This document shows positions 1 through 12,300 of a stretch of DNA of 64,000 bases, one piece after another. Positions within the stretch are counted from its first letter, which is position 1. Each line of letters opens with the position of its first letter. The stretch is from Episyrphus balteatus (Eukaryota > Arthropoda > Insecta > Diptera > Syrphidae): positions 125,048,551 to 125,112,550 of the forward strand of contig NC_079135.1 in NCBI RefSeq assembly GCF_945859705.1. Reading direction: 5' to 3'. The notes beneath the pieces are model-generated. The model worked only from the letters and a program-made list of their open reading frames with translations. It ran no database searches and was not told where the DNA came from. The position numbers and the translations under genes were made by a program.

Positions 1-2248
1 CAACTGAAAGGTAAAATTATCCACATGCTCTAGATTAAAAGAAAAACAGTGTTTAAAAATAGAACTTTGTTTTACCGTTGTCTCAAAATTTTGACTACAA
101 AATTGATTCAAGTTTTGCACGAATATAGTCCTGCTATCTACATTATAAATTTCATAAATTTATCTGTTGAAGAAATAAAGATAAAAATAAAAAACGATTA
201 AAAACGGTCAAAAAAATTTGTTTTTCCCGTTATTCGATAAAAAATCATTTAAAAATACCAATTTTTTTTTCAAGCATGTGCACGGTCATAGACTATATGT
301 TTTATAAGATAAGTTTTAGATTTTTTGAACGCTACGAAAAATTTATAAAAATAAAAAAACCATCATATTTCGAAACGCAGAGACTAAAAACAAAATCCGT
401 ATCAGACCTATAAATTTATTTTTTTTTATTATCTTTTGAATGACGTTTTCAAATTGTCAAAAAAAAAAATGTTCCCTACCTATAATCACTACTTTTTCAA
501 AGGTATAAAGTATATTATGTCGTTAAGTTTTCATTCATTCACTTTTTTAAAGAACCGTTCACGAGACGTGATCAAAACATATTTTTTTCCGATGTTCCCA
601 TTTTTCTTTTTAATATTAAAATGCTTAGATAAAAATTTATTTTTGTTGATTAAAAGTTAATTTAAATTTAAAACACGTTTACAACAAATATTTGAAGGGT
701 TTTCCTTGATTTTTTTAAGCATGTAAGAGCCATTTTTTTTTTACGATTCCCTTCAAAATCGCATGTTTGTTCCAGGCATAAAGTCAAGTTTCTACAAACG
801 GAACCTGCTACCGGCATTTTTCCAAAACTTTTACTTTCAGAAATACGAAAAACAAATTATCCAGAAAATATTTCACAATAGGTAGAATTTATTGCAAAGC
901 ACTCAAATTAATGATACGCTAATATTTGCACTCAATTCATTTTCTTACACTAGAAATTGAGTGTAAATTAGAGAGAAAACGTAAATAAGAAATTTATCAA
1001 TGAATTACTATCTTTAACAAAAAATGCCAAATCATTATATTTTCAAGTTATGGTTAAACACTTAATGAATTGACTTGATTTCTGTTTCTTTCCCGCACTT
1101 TTAAATGCAATTTTAAACTGATTTTATAAGTGAGTTAATGTTCAAACACTTGTTCACAAGCACTCTTTTTCTTCTTCTTCTTAAGTCTCACCTATTAGAG
1201 GAGTAACTTCGTGTTCTTCCACTTCCATTTTAGGTCACTTCGATCTCTAATTTTCACAATTAGTTATCATAACTTTACAATTGGTACTGCACGAGATTCA
1301 GTTTATATTCCTTCTTTTTATAAAAATAAATGATTTTTTGAGCAGGGATGGTAATGAAAGTCATTTATTAGTTTTGTTTTCATTTTGTTGTTTGTAAAAA
1401 AATTGTTTAATTTAAAAGATATAATACTGTAGGTACATATTTGTACAACTAAAAAATTTAAGATTCGCTTGAATTTTTTTTTGTCAAAAGAAATATAGGT
1501 ACGTATATTGAATAAGAAATAGATAAAAATTTATAAATTAAGTTTTTATACCAAATTTGTACCAAAATTGGGATTTAATTGAATATCGTTAAGTTTTAAT
1601 TCTGAACAGAGTTAAAAGCAGACTTTTGTTATGCAAATAACACTTAACGAACGAAAAACTAAAACTTTAGAAAATACTAATTTCACTTACTTACTCACTT
1701 CGAAAGTACAAAATTCACAACCCTGAATTTAGGCCACTACACTGAATTATTTTGTTTGAAGCCACAATTACGTAAATATAATAGGAACTGACGAATATTT
1801 TTTTATCTAATACAGACAATATCTATTTTTAATGAGGTACACAAATTCTCAAAGGGGAAGTTATGAGTTCTTAAAAAATAACCCTTGAGATTTCAATTAA
1901 GCATGACATAGCAATGATAATGCATTTTTTTTTTTTTTTTTTTTGAATTGGTGTAGCGCGTTAACTTGAATTGAAACTAAAAAGAAAACGCTTCAACGTT
2001 TTTCTTCAAAAAAAAGTATGTAGGCCAAGACATATTTGTATGTGGTTTTTGGTACAAAATCTAGAATTTTAGACCCTAATACACTCACAAATCAATTAAA
2101 TTATCATCTCAAGTGCATAATCTGAAATATACTAACTTTACAACAAAGGCTCTAAAAAGTTATAAAAATTGGATGAGTACTCAAACTGTGACTTGTTATA
2201 TGAGCAGTTTATAAGAGCAAGTAGTCAAGACTTATTTAGGAGTATAAC
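1..2248. other. Left flank, intergenic
   Basis: AT-rich sequence. Apart from the family-2 repeat at 28-300, no gene is seen. The 74-aa frame at 436-660 is poly-F/K low-complexity translation. No tRNA or rRNA. Confidence 0.5.
28..300 (+). repeat. Dispersed AT-rich repeat, family 2
   Basis: GCTCTAGATTAAAAG, TTTTGCACGAATATAGTCCT and AAAAACGGTCAAAAAAATTT recur with changes at 9573-9820 and partly at 4430-4610. No TIR or coding sequence was recognised; possibly an internal part of a larger transposon. Confidence 0.5.
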
Positions 2249-2374
2249 TTTTTACTTGCGATATAGGTACTATATATTAAGTTATGCATGCGTACAAAAA
2301 AAAAAAGTTGAGATAACATTTTTCCATGACATTACGATGTTAGACAATGCCAAAAAAGTGGGTCCCGGAAGTCC

Positions 2375-2408
<34 letters not shown>

Positions 2409-3708
2409 ATGTCAGTCTGTCAGTCTGTCAGTATGTCAGTCTGTCAGTCTGTCAGTCTGTCAGTCTGTCAGTCTGTCAGTCTGTCAGTCTGTCAGTCTGT
2501 CAGTCTGTCAGTCTGTCAGTCTGTCAGTCTGTCAGTCTGTCAGTCTGTCAGTCTGTCAGTCTGTCAGTCTGTCAGTCTGTCAGTCTGTCAGTCTGTCAGT
2601 CTGTCAGTCTGTCAGTCTGTCAGTCTGTCAGTCTGTCAGTCTGTCAGTCTGTCAGTCTGTCAGTCTGTCAGTCTGTCAGTCTGTCAGTCTGTCAGTCTGT
2701 CAGTCTGTCAGTCTGTCAGTCTGTCAGTCTGTCAGTCTGTCAGTCTGTCAGTCTGTCAGTCTGTCAGTCTGTCAGTCTGTCAGTCTGTCAGTTTGTCAGT
2801 CTGTCAGTCTGTCAGTCTGTCAGTCTGTCAGTCTGTCAGTCTGTCAGTCTGTCAGTCTGTCAGTCTGTCAGTCTGTCAGTCTGTCAGTCTGTCAGTCTGT
2901 CAGTCTGTCAGTCTGTCAGTCTGTCAGTCTGTCAGTCTGTCAGTCTGTCAGTCTGTCAGTCTGTCTGTCAGTCTGTCTGTCTGTCTGTATAAGGAGCTAC
3001 AGCCTAAACGGATGGACCGATTAATGTCAAACTTGGTATGTAGCGTTATTCTGCGACTCTCCAGAGGTTTTTTTGGAATTAATTTTTTGGACCAAAAATA
3101 ACGGTACTTGTCATATACCGATTTTAGTAAAATTGAAATATCTCGAAAACGGCTCTAACGATTTTGTTTAAAAAATTCAAATGTTAGTTTTAAGCTAAGG
3201 TCTATCTTTTAATGAAAAAATTTTTTTTTGAAAATCATTATTAACGGTACCTGCCATAGAACCGTTTTTTTCAAATCCGATTATCTCCGAAACTGCTTAT
3301 TCGATTTCAACGAAACTTTTTGTGGAGAAGCATTTATATAATTTAAATATAAGCCAAAAATAAAATTTTGAAAAAAATAATTTTTGGATTTTTTAAAAAA
3401 TTTTGAAAATTTTTTTTTGAAAAATCAAATTTTCGAAAACGGGACATTGAACTTTTTTGAAATTTTGTTTTTAGATGTTGATTAGTGATTTCTACCAAAT
3501 GACATACCAATTTTATTTTAAAACTTTTTTCCAAAAAAATATTTATAAAAAATTAGTTTTTTAAAAAACGGCTCTAACGGATTTATTTTATTTAAAAAAA
3601 AACGAATTTTGTTTTTTTTTTCCAAATTTCTATATAAAAAGTCTTAAAAATTTAAGCAACTTTAACTCTAAGAGCAAGTTCGTGCGACCCAGTCGTGCAT
3701 TTTATTTA
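2249..3708 (+). repeat. Mini-me-like dispersed repeat, copy with giant (GTCTGTCA)n array
   Basis: Starts TTTTTACTTGCGATATAGGT, has an AT-dinucleotide patch (ACTATATAT), a (GTCY)n array (2372-2990), then ATAAGGAGCTACAGCCTAAA and a long AT-rich tail, ending GTGCGACCCAGTCGTGCA TTTTATTT. TA-rich plus GTCY proto-microsatellites are the hallmark of mini-me/DINE-1 elements of flies (Helitron-related). The terminal GCGAC...GTCG can form a small hairpin, as at Helitron 3' ends. Family assignment is by structure, not search. No coding function. Confidence 0.75.
2372..2990 (+). repeat. Microsatellite (CTGTCAGT)n, about 600 bp
   Basis: Starts as pure CTGT, becomes strictly alternating CTGT/CAGT for more than 500 bp with very few variants (a TTTGTCAG near 2792, TATGTCAG near 2408 and 2430), and returns to CTGT at the end. 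It gives long but spurious open frames in two phases (SVSLSVCQ repeats). Confidence 0.97.
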
Positions 3709-4429
3709 CTAATGATTTTGCATTACATGTGAATTATTTATTTTAATTATATTATAGTTTTAGTCAGTCGGTAGTTAGTTTTCATATGTTTGCAGTTACT
3801 TAACTCATGACATGTGTTTAAATTTTAAGTCTACTGTTGTGTATAGAGATCATCTTGCTAATAAATTACTTTCAACACATTATGAATTTTATAGTAAGCA
3901 TTCCATATTAAACAGCATGAATAAAAAATTCATGTTTAACAAAATATTCAAATGAAAATGAACTCAGAATATGTACATTGCTTGTATTGGTTTCCTGTCA
4001 AATATTAATCAGTAATAAGCTATAGTTTATGGGACACTGGGGTGTATACGTGACAAAAAAATATAGATCTTTGATGCGATGATGGTTAAAGAAAAACTTA
4101 AGTTTGGTAGACTAGGATTTATTTCTTTTTGATTAACAAATTATGGCGAGTTGTACTTTTTGTATCATCAGCTTTTTATTTCAGAAACAAATATCTACCA
4201 CAATCATATCTGTACAACAACGACAAAAATAAAAAAAAATGTGTTTATTAGAAAATGTTCGTCGTTTTGTCGCAAACTATTTCACAGGTATTTTGTGGAA
4301 ATTTTGCACTTTTTTAATTTAAAATCGTACAACTTTTAGAGCATGTACGGTTTTGTATGATATATCAAATAAAAGATTATATTTATTTAGTTGCGAAAAT
4401 AAATTAAAAAAGACTATTTTTGACTGTTA

Positions 4430-4610
4430 TCTCAGAAATGTAACAATGAAAATATTTGAAATTTTGATTTCATGTTTCTATCTATTAAAATAAAAAAGAT
4501 ATAAATGAAAAACGGATGAAAACGGTCAAAACATTTTGGACCCAAAAATATTTTTCCCTTTTATTCAGTGAAAAAACATTTTAGAGATCCATTTTGCACA
4601 CTTAGGTAAA
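4430..4610 (+). repeat. Dispersed AT-rich repeat, family 2, partial
   Basis: GAAAAACGGATGAAAACGGT, CAAAACATTTTGGACC and TTATTCAGTGAAAAAACATTT correspond to 190-270 and 9715-9795. Confidence 0.5.
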
Positions 4611-4639
4611 TAAATCTCACCTATAAGTCCTGTAGATTG

Positions 4640-5010
4640 AAAATTTATTCAAACTTTCAAAATTTCAATAAATTAAATTGTATCTGAAATCAAACTGAGC
4701 TCCAAAAAAAAAAGTATGCAGTTTAATTTTTTTTACACAGATGCATTTTTAGAAAAAAAAATTTCAAAACCGTTAGAGCCGTTAAAAAAAAAAAACGATT
4801 TATTTATAAATAATTTTTTTGAAAAAAAAAGTTATAAAATAAAGTTGGTATTCCATTTTTTGACATTTATTAATCAACACCTAAAACCAAAATTTCCAAA
4901 AAATTCAATGTCAGGTTTGCGAAAACTTGATTTTTCAAAAAAAATAACCCAATTTTTTTTTATAAGTAGGTATCCAAAAATTATTTTTTTCAAAATTTTA
5001 TTTCATTAGC
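4640..5010 (-). repeat. Mini-me-like repeat, internal fragment
   Basis: CCGTTAGAGCCGTT, TTATTAATCAACACCTAAAA and CCAAAAATTATTTTTTTCAA align with the tail of the minus-strand full copy (24450-24690). The open frame at 4716-5009 is a translation of this repeat, not a gene. Confidence 0.6.
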
Positions 5011-5267
5011 CTAAAAAACCACTTTATCGAGGGTCTACTGCTTGCATAGTTTTTAAAAAACCTTTCATAACTCAATATTGAAACTTTTTAGAAATTTTGC
5101 AATACTTCTGCATTCTTCTTACAAATTTTTTTGACTTACCGCTGAGCAATTAAATTTTGTTCACCATGTCATTTGACCCTAATTTACCCTATTTAATGAT
5201 TGAATTTTTAAAAAAACCTTTCTTACAGTTCACTTTCAGGATATAAGCTATAGTAGATTTTGTCTTA

Positions 5268-5742
5268 AGGCCCAACTATAATACGCATATGCGCTCATGG
5301 GCTTATGTCAAAATGGAATGAATGAGTTATCGAACATACACAATTCTTATGGGATAGCCATAATGCGCATATGCGCGCTTTGTTAACTTTCGTTAAGCAT
5401 ATGCCGTGCGCTCTGAACCGCACGACATGAGTAAATTTCTCAGAATAAAATGTAAACAACATGGTTGCAAGGAGGATGGAAAAATTAAATTAATTTTCAC
5501 TAAATAAAAATGTGATAAACGAATTGTGAATTGAATAAAAACAGTTTTAAAAATATTTTTGTGTAATTCAACGCTTTTGTTTTTTACAAAAAATATGGAA
5601 AACACAAATGTCAATTGTGACAGAAGGCTATGCGCGCGTATGTTCACTATGGCTACTCCTCATGTTTTCAGAAACAGGACGAAGCAGTTCCTTCGATTTT
5701 GACATAAGCCCATGCGCGCATATGCCTATTATATTTGGGCTT
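5268..5742. mobile_element. Harbinger-like MITE, 475 bp, TTA target duplication
   Basis: Left end AGGCCCAACTATAATACGCA and right end (reverse complement) AAGCCCAAATATAATAGGCA; the inverted match continues about 50 bp (GCATATGCGC, CATGGGCTTATGTCAAAAT). TTA is duplicated at 5265-5267 and 5743-5745. Inside are further copies of TAATGCGCATATGCGCGC (near 5370) and ATGCGCGCGTATG (near 5628), which may be subterminal transposase sites. The TTA duplication and A/GGCCC ends fit PIF/Harbinger (family knowledge). The short ORFs in it are not genes. Confidence 0.85.
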
Positions 5743-6311
5743 TTATGTTGGAATTGGAGTCGTACGGCTCGATGTTTTGTCTTATGTGTTATGTTTGTGA
5801 ACTATTAACAATTATTAAAAAAAAAAAACTTCAACTATTTTTAAACAATATACATATTTTTTTATTTTATTCGAGAAAAAACACTAAAACTTAAAATTAA
5901 AATTATACATATATACAAAAAAATTCTATAAACAATATACAATAAAATTACAAAAAAAAAAGCGTTTTCACCCTGAAATTAAAACAAGTATCTATTTATA
6001 ATTAATTGTTTTTAAGTTCAAAAGTCTATTTGCCCTGCTTAAGACTTTAAACTAATTTATGTATACCCGATTGTTTTTTTTATATAAATATCCCATAATC
6101 CATTTCAGTTCTCACGCTTTGAGACAATTTTACTTTAAATTAAACAAAAAATATTAAAACTTAAAACTAAGCACTTTTTGTGTGTATTTTAACTTTGTAT
6201 CACAATTTATTTTTTTTTTTAATGATCCTGGGCTTTTTACAGCACATGAGTAATAGGATAAGTACAACTTTTTTTTTTTGTTTATTAACTGTCACTTGCC
6301 AGTCAATAAAA
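5743..6311. other. Region 3' of ABCA
   Basis: ABCA 3' UTR and downstream AT-rich DNA. AATAAA signals on the minus strand at 6286-6281 and 6212-6207. No other gene. Confidence 0.55.
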
Positions 6312-9300
6312 TCATGTTCTAGTTTCTGTTTCAACATAACCATTATGTACATAACCTCCCTGAATATCACTATTATCGAGAATTTTTTCAAAAACCGTAT
6401 CCAATCGACAACGATTTATTGTAAAACGTATTGAAGTATTTTCAGAAATCAAAAAATTCATCCTTCGGAATAATTCAGCTAATGTTGGATGGGTTTTGTC
6501 ATCCGAATTTAATGAAGAACTATCGTTCTGGAAAGAAAGAAAAAACTATCAAAACAAAATAATTCGAAAAAAAGGTTTTAGCTTACCTCGTGAATAGTTT
6601 GCTGAATTTTCAAAACAAACTTAATGGAATGAGTATAAGTTTGAATATCACCACAGCCAGGGAATGTTTCTTGGATTTTCTAAAAAATTTCAAAAAATAT
6701 TTAATTTCTGCTTCATCCGGCTCGAAGGACCAAAATTTACCTTTTTAATCTCTGCAATCTTTCCATTCTCACAAAATACAGCCACACTATAATATCCACC
6801 ATATTGCATTTTAAGAGTTTCCGGTCGACTGCAAGTAAGCATTTGTCCATCTTTCATCACAGCTATTCGATGGCAAATATGATCAATTTCCGAAATTGAA
6901 TGTGAAGTTAGAACAATAGCTCGCTGCTCAAGAATCAAATCATCAATTGCATGATAGACTATTGATCTTGTCACCGGATCCATATCGCTTGTCGGCTCAT
7001 CCATTAGAACAACATCTGTCCAGCCAAAGCATGTTATAGCAACATTTAGCTTTCTCCTATTACCTCCACTCAAGTTTTTCACTAAAACATCTTTGTAGCT
7101 TTCTAATTGGAATGATAGCAGGGTACTTTCTGTCAACTGAAACGAATCATAAAACAGAAATATTTCGATTTATGTAGTTTGTTTTAAAAAAAATCGTTTT
7201 GTTAATAATGTCAAATCCTTGTGAAGATTGTGATCGTTTGCAAGAAGTTCTTCCGAAAGGAAATGCTTCAATACGACCACCATTTCAGCAGCCTACAATG
7301 TACGATCATTTGAGTAGTTTTTCGAAATTCAAAGAAGAAAAAATTCTCTCAAAACAATTAAAAACCAAAGAAGAAGATCTTCTCAAATTTAATAAAAACT
7401 TCACAAATTTAGAACTTGATAAGAAAAATGACGAAATATTGGAGAAATTCAGTACTCAAGATATTGCCAAGTTTCGATGCAATTTAAAAGAAGGTCGTTT
7501 TCATCAAAAGATGGAGAAAGATGAACCAGAAGATTTGTGGAAAAAGCAAGAACATGAAGTTAAGGCAGCTGCTTCATTGACTACAATTTTAAGGACTCCA
7601 GTTATTTGTCCGGTGAGTAAGTGTGGAAGAACTATTGGAGTGACTTCGGTGCTGTCACATTTTCTACGTGATCATAATGAAGATTTGACAGTGGAATGTA
7701 TGAATCTTTATGCTGAAGGAAGATCATTGTTACTATTTGATTGGGATAAGTTTAATTTTGGGGAGAATGTTTGTTTGGGAGTTCTTTCATATGGAGGAGT
7801 TGAAAAGTAGGTACAGTTTCTATCTTGTTCAGAAATATTAATAGAATTAACTTTACAGAAAGAAAGAAACTCGGCCAGCTTTGAGGGGAATTTGTAAGCA
7901 GAATTCGTTTCTTTCAAGGTCATTTACTCATTTGGAAAATCATTTGCCAATTTTGGTTATGGTCTGTAAGACTTCGATTTGTGCAATTCTGGAGGACAAC
8001 AATCTGGTAGAAAAATGTTTCTTCACCCGTAAACCTTGATACAATTTTTTTTTAGGCAAAAGAACTTATTGATCCTGAAGATGTGACAAAGCATGTTCTT
8101 ATTATTTGGCTGGCTACTGTTCAAACTACAAAACCAATATTTTGTACGATTACAGCTTTTGATAAATTAATGACTTCTTCAAGGAGTACAATTATAAATG
8201 TAAGATTGTATAAAAATATTGTGACTTTACAGCACTTAACACATTTTTTTTAAGGTTCGAAGTTTAGATTCTTCTCAAAAGCCTGAAGAATTCTTAAGTA
8301 ACGATACGAATTATTTAATGCTGAATCATGGAGAGTTAAATATTTTATCGGAGGAGGATAAAGAGTCAATTCGGATGGAAATCAAAATTCAAGAATTTGA
8401 TGAATAAATAAATTATCGGTAGATCAAAATTTTGATAGAAACACTTGAAAATAGTTTGTTCTATTTTCATAGTAAATGTAATGTCTAAATAAATGATGGA
8501 GTTTTTGAATTTTCTTGTACCAAGAACTTTAAAGCTTTAAAGGTCCATATCAAATTTCACCTTAGCCAATTCGACCCGGTTGTTATTAGATAAAGAATTG
8601 GAAGGAGTGATGAATTGTGGCTACTGTAGTATTTTAAGAAAGCTTGAAAATGGCTTAGCAGTCTTAATTTTATAGGAGGATCAATTTATAACCAGGAAGT
8701 ATGCAAAACTGGGGTGAAATCGGATAACGCGATAGTAAGGTAGGCAGATACAAATGGCGGTAGCGGCCGGCTCCCTTGGCGACTCAGTTACAAAGGAGAT
8801 ACTAAATTTCATGAACCTTTGAGTAATAAAATTATTTTGAAAGGATAAAGAAAGGTTAAAATAAAAATGTTTACAACTAGTGCCAAGGTCTAGTCACCAG
8901 AAACTTTTTGCTCTCTAGGAAATCGATCGCACAAAACCTTTAAGGTATCAAATTGGGTCTTACAATACTGGTATCTGTCTTCACAATATCCCAAAAAATC
9001 AGTGCATTGAAGTTTTTACGATCAAGAATGTTTTAAATGACTGTCGTTTAGAGATAAATATTATAGATCATGTTTTTTAGACAAAAAGTGATTGTCTATA
9101 AAGTCAAAAGGTTTATGGACGATAATTTTACTTGATAACGTCATAAGAAAACAGGTTGTGTGCTTTTGTTAAAAAACGGAATAACTTTTTGACTCCAATC
9201 ATAATTTACAAGAAAAAGCTAAAAAAAAAAAAAAAACCTTTTTTTTTCTTTTCTCATCATATCATATAAATGTGAAAGCTATTTATTTCAACTTCCATAA

Positions 9301-12300
9301 ATGAGGCTTCAATCATATTTCTACGAAGCCTACAAAAATAGTAAGAATTTTTTTAAAGCCAACCATGTCGAAATTTCAAACTGAGATTAGGGTACTTCAC
9401 ACTGGTGGCTGGTCAGGGGCAACAGATCTCCACAGGTGTTTTGAGGTATTTCTCAAGTTTTTTAATAAAAGATTGTGTAGCTTTTAGTGAATATACCGCT
9501 ATGTGTGATATAATAAATGCAAGGTAATATGTATTATCAGATTGCTCAATAAAGTTATATCAAATTCTTAAGCGCTCTAGATCAAAAGTTATAACCTGTT
9601 TGTTGAAAGGTAGAACTTTAGAAATTTTGCACAAATAAAGTCCTTTATACATATTATCTATTTACAGTATAAATTTAATTTACTTCTCTGTTGAAAAAAA
9701 AAGTTTAAAATACAACAAAAAACGGTTAAAAACGGTCAAAAAAACTTAGGACAAAAAAAACGATTTTAACGTTATTCAGTCAAAAATCATTTTACAATAC
9801 CAAATTTTTGCATATGCATACACTTTGAAGAAAATTCGTAATTTACAACTTGGTTTTGAAATTATCTAGAATTTTTCAATACCTTTGTTATCCGTACAAC
9901 AAATTCGACTTTCTACAACTTCGCGTCTAGAAAATAGGCACTTTTTTGCAATTTTGTTTTACCCCTACTTACCCTATTTAATGATTGAATTTTTCACAAT
10001 CCTTTACTAGTATTCACCTTTAGGTGATAGAAGATTTTTGTATCTCCAATCGTTTATTTTTAATTTTAATATTGAAATTTTTGTCGCACTGCTAAAAATT
10101 TCAGGTGGAACGGGAGAAAATAGCGTCACTTTTTCGTTTATGCTGCCATGATTCATAGATTTATAAGTCGTTATCACGTCATAAACAAAACTGATTTGAC
10201 AATTAAGAAGAAAAAATTACCTTTTGAATATCATTGATCCTCCGGAGTTTTCCATAGAATTCGATCATCTCTCTCACAGTCAACAGCGAATCCAAAGTGT
10301 TCGTTTGTGGGCAGTATGCAATATCTTTCTGTTAATATTAATTTCAACTTTTATAAAAGTTTTCAATCAAAATTTTAAATTTTACTCACATTGGCATAAA
10401 TAATACTTCCACCACTGGGTTGCATTTGACCCGAAAGCATTTTGAATATAGTTGACTTGCCTGCACCATTCTTACCCAACAAACCAAAACATTCTCCAGA
10501 TGATATTTCAAAACTAACATCTTTCACAGCATATTGTTTCCGATTGAATTTCTTTGTTAATCGATCTACTTTCAAAACATGTCTTTCCATTGAACCAACT
10601 TTTTCAGTTCTCTTCAATGAATTTTGTATGGAAATAATTTTCAAATCATCAACAGGATCATCAATGTGTTCTTCAATAAGTTTCTTCACCAATCTATTAG
10701 CCATTCCACTTTCAATTAAAATATTCAATGTTAAAAACACAAATCCTAAAACCACCAATGCAGTCATATGAGGCAGGAGAAGATTGCTGGTTACAGGATT
10801 CTTATAGGAATCAATATCATATCGACGGAAGAATTCAGCAACAACAAAATTCTTACAAATCTCAACCAAACCATCTCCTAAAGCATGTTGAGGGAAGATC
10901 AAGAATGCTCGATTCAAAAAGTATCGCCAACTATCAGCTGTTTCTGATTCACCAACAATTCCTATCAGAACCACCACTGACATTGTAAAGATTGGAATGA
11001 TAGCGTTCATGCAGAAGATTGTCATAATGGCCAGGCTAGAATCGGTGAAGAGTTTTTCAACCACGTGAATAGCTGGAATGCATGCGAAACTGAAAAAGAT
11101 TACTGTGAATTATAAGAACAAAAAAAATTGTATAAAGGCGTTTACCCATAGAGGAAGGAAAGCACGATGATACCCCAGAGATTGGCTTTTGTTGTGTAGA
11201 CAGGCATTCCAAAAGCAAGCAATACCGAGGAGCAAATTACGATACCAACGATTAAAACCTGGAAGAAGGATATAATTGTAAATTTTATATTGCAAGTTGT
11301 AAATTGTAAATTGTAAATTGTAAATTGTAAATTGTAAATTGTAAATTGTAAATTGTAAATTGTAAATTGTAAATTGTAAATTGTAAATTGTAAATTGTAA
11401 ATTGTAAATTGTAAATTGTAAATTGTAAATTGTAAATTGTAAATTGTAAATTGTAAATTGTAAATTGTAAATTGTAAATTGTAAATTGTAAATTGTAAAT
11501 TGTAAATTGTAAATTGTAAATTGTAAATTGTAAATTGCAATTCGATCTTACCAAATAGTCCCAAACAAAAGCAACTCCCCAGTAAATTCCTGCATCCACA
11601 CCGCACAACATCTGCTGAAGCTTTTCACCCTTCATTCTTTCGTTGACAATATAAACCGAAGCCACTGCCATTACCAAACTCAACGATATCAAAAGTACAA
11701 ACGAAACACCAGCGTCAGAAACCTGTCGAAGTCTGAAATCAAAAAATACTTTAAAACATGCCTCAAATTGAAACAAAAATAAAACTCACATTGACGATAT
11801 GCTAAATTCCCTATCACCCAGCTTCCAAGGTACATTAAAAGTCGTTATGCTATACTCTGGATCATCCATTTCAGCCTGAAGCACATGTGAATTAAGATCA
11901 TTTAACCAAGAGATCATAGCATGATGTCCCTTATTATTGTACCAAACCGTTGCTCTAGTCTCATTGAAAGTCGTTCCGCCATATCTCTTCTCATGGAATT
12001 GATGAGCAGTATCCAGAATCCAATAGAAAGCTTTTGTAGAATCATTAAATTCTCTACAATCTCGATCGTTATCTCTACACTCCGATTGTAATCGATTGTA
12101 GATATCCTGTGTGAATGTCGTAGGATTCTCCATACTTAAAATATGTGTTGTATGTGGGTAAAGATCACTTGACAACTTCAAAGCTCTATCGAAATCATCT
12201 TCCAATCGAAGATTCACAAACCACATTGCAATCATTTCAAATACTGCTGGCAAGATTAAAGCACACAAAAGCATCCGATAGTTGCGACTAAAGTGAGTAA

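Larger units (their letters stand above)
3709..5267. other. Intergenic with repeat fragments
   Basis: Contains a weak GTATACG-core repeat (about 4030-4070), a family-2 piece (4430-4610) and a mini-me-like fragment (4640-5010). Nothing coding. Confidence 0.5.
6741..11089 (-). other. ABCA last TM helices and nucleotide-binding domain 2 (exons 16-18)
   Basis: Exons 11089-10390, 10328-10221 and 7136-6741. Several hydrophobic helices precede NBD2. Walker A is LLGKNGAGKST, the Q-loop is AYCPQTNTLDS, the signature is NLSGGNRRKL, Walker B is VVLMDEPTSDMDP, and the switch histidine is in TSHSISEID. The domain is split by the 3.1-kb intron 17 (10220-7137), which contains an opposite-strand gene. The last two exons (6679-6587, 6527-6312) encode the C-terminal tail including HPTLAELFRRMNFL. 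Confidence 0.9.

Noticed and set aside
1138..1200. (TTC)n-like stretch TTTTCTTCTTCTTCTTAAG as possible splice polypyrimidine tract
   Set aside because: No coding sequence on either side in any frame.
2169..3101. Long open frames of repeated SVSLSVCQ
   Set aside because: Translation of the (CTGTCAGT)n microsatellite, open in more than one frame; no start context or homology expected.
7199..7207. Extended start (TTG) of the nested gene
   Set aside because: A non-ATG codon in the ORF extension; ATG 7208 is the first credible start.
11142..11776. ORFs with repeated LQFTIYN
   Set aside because: Two frames of the 7-bp intronic repeat; only the ends overlap true ABCA exons 14 and 15.
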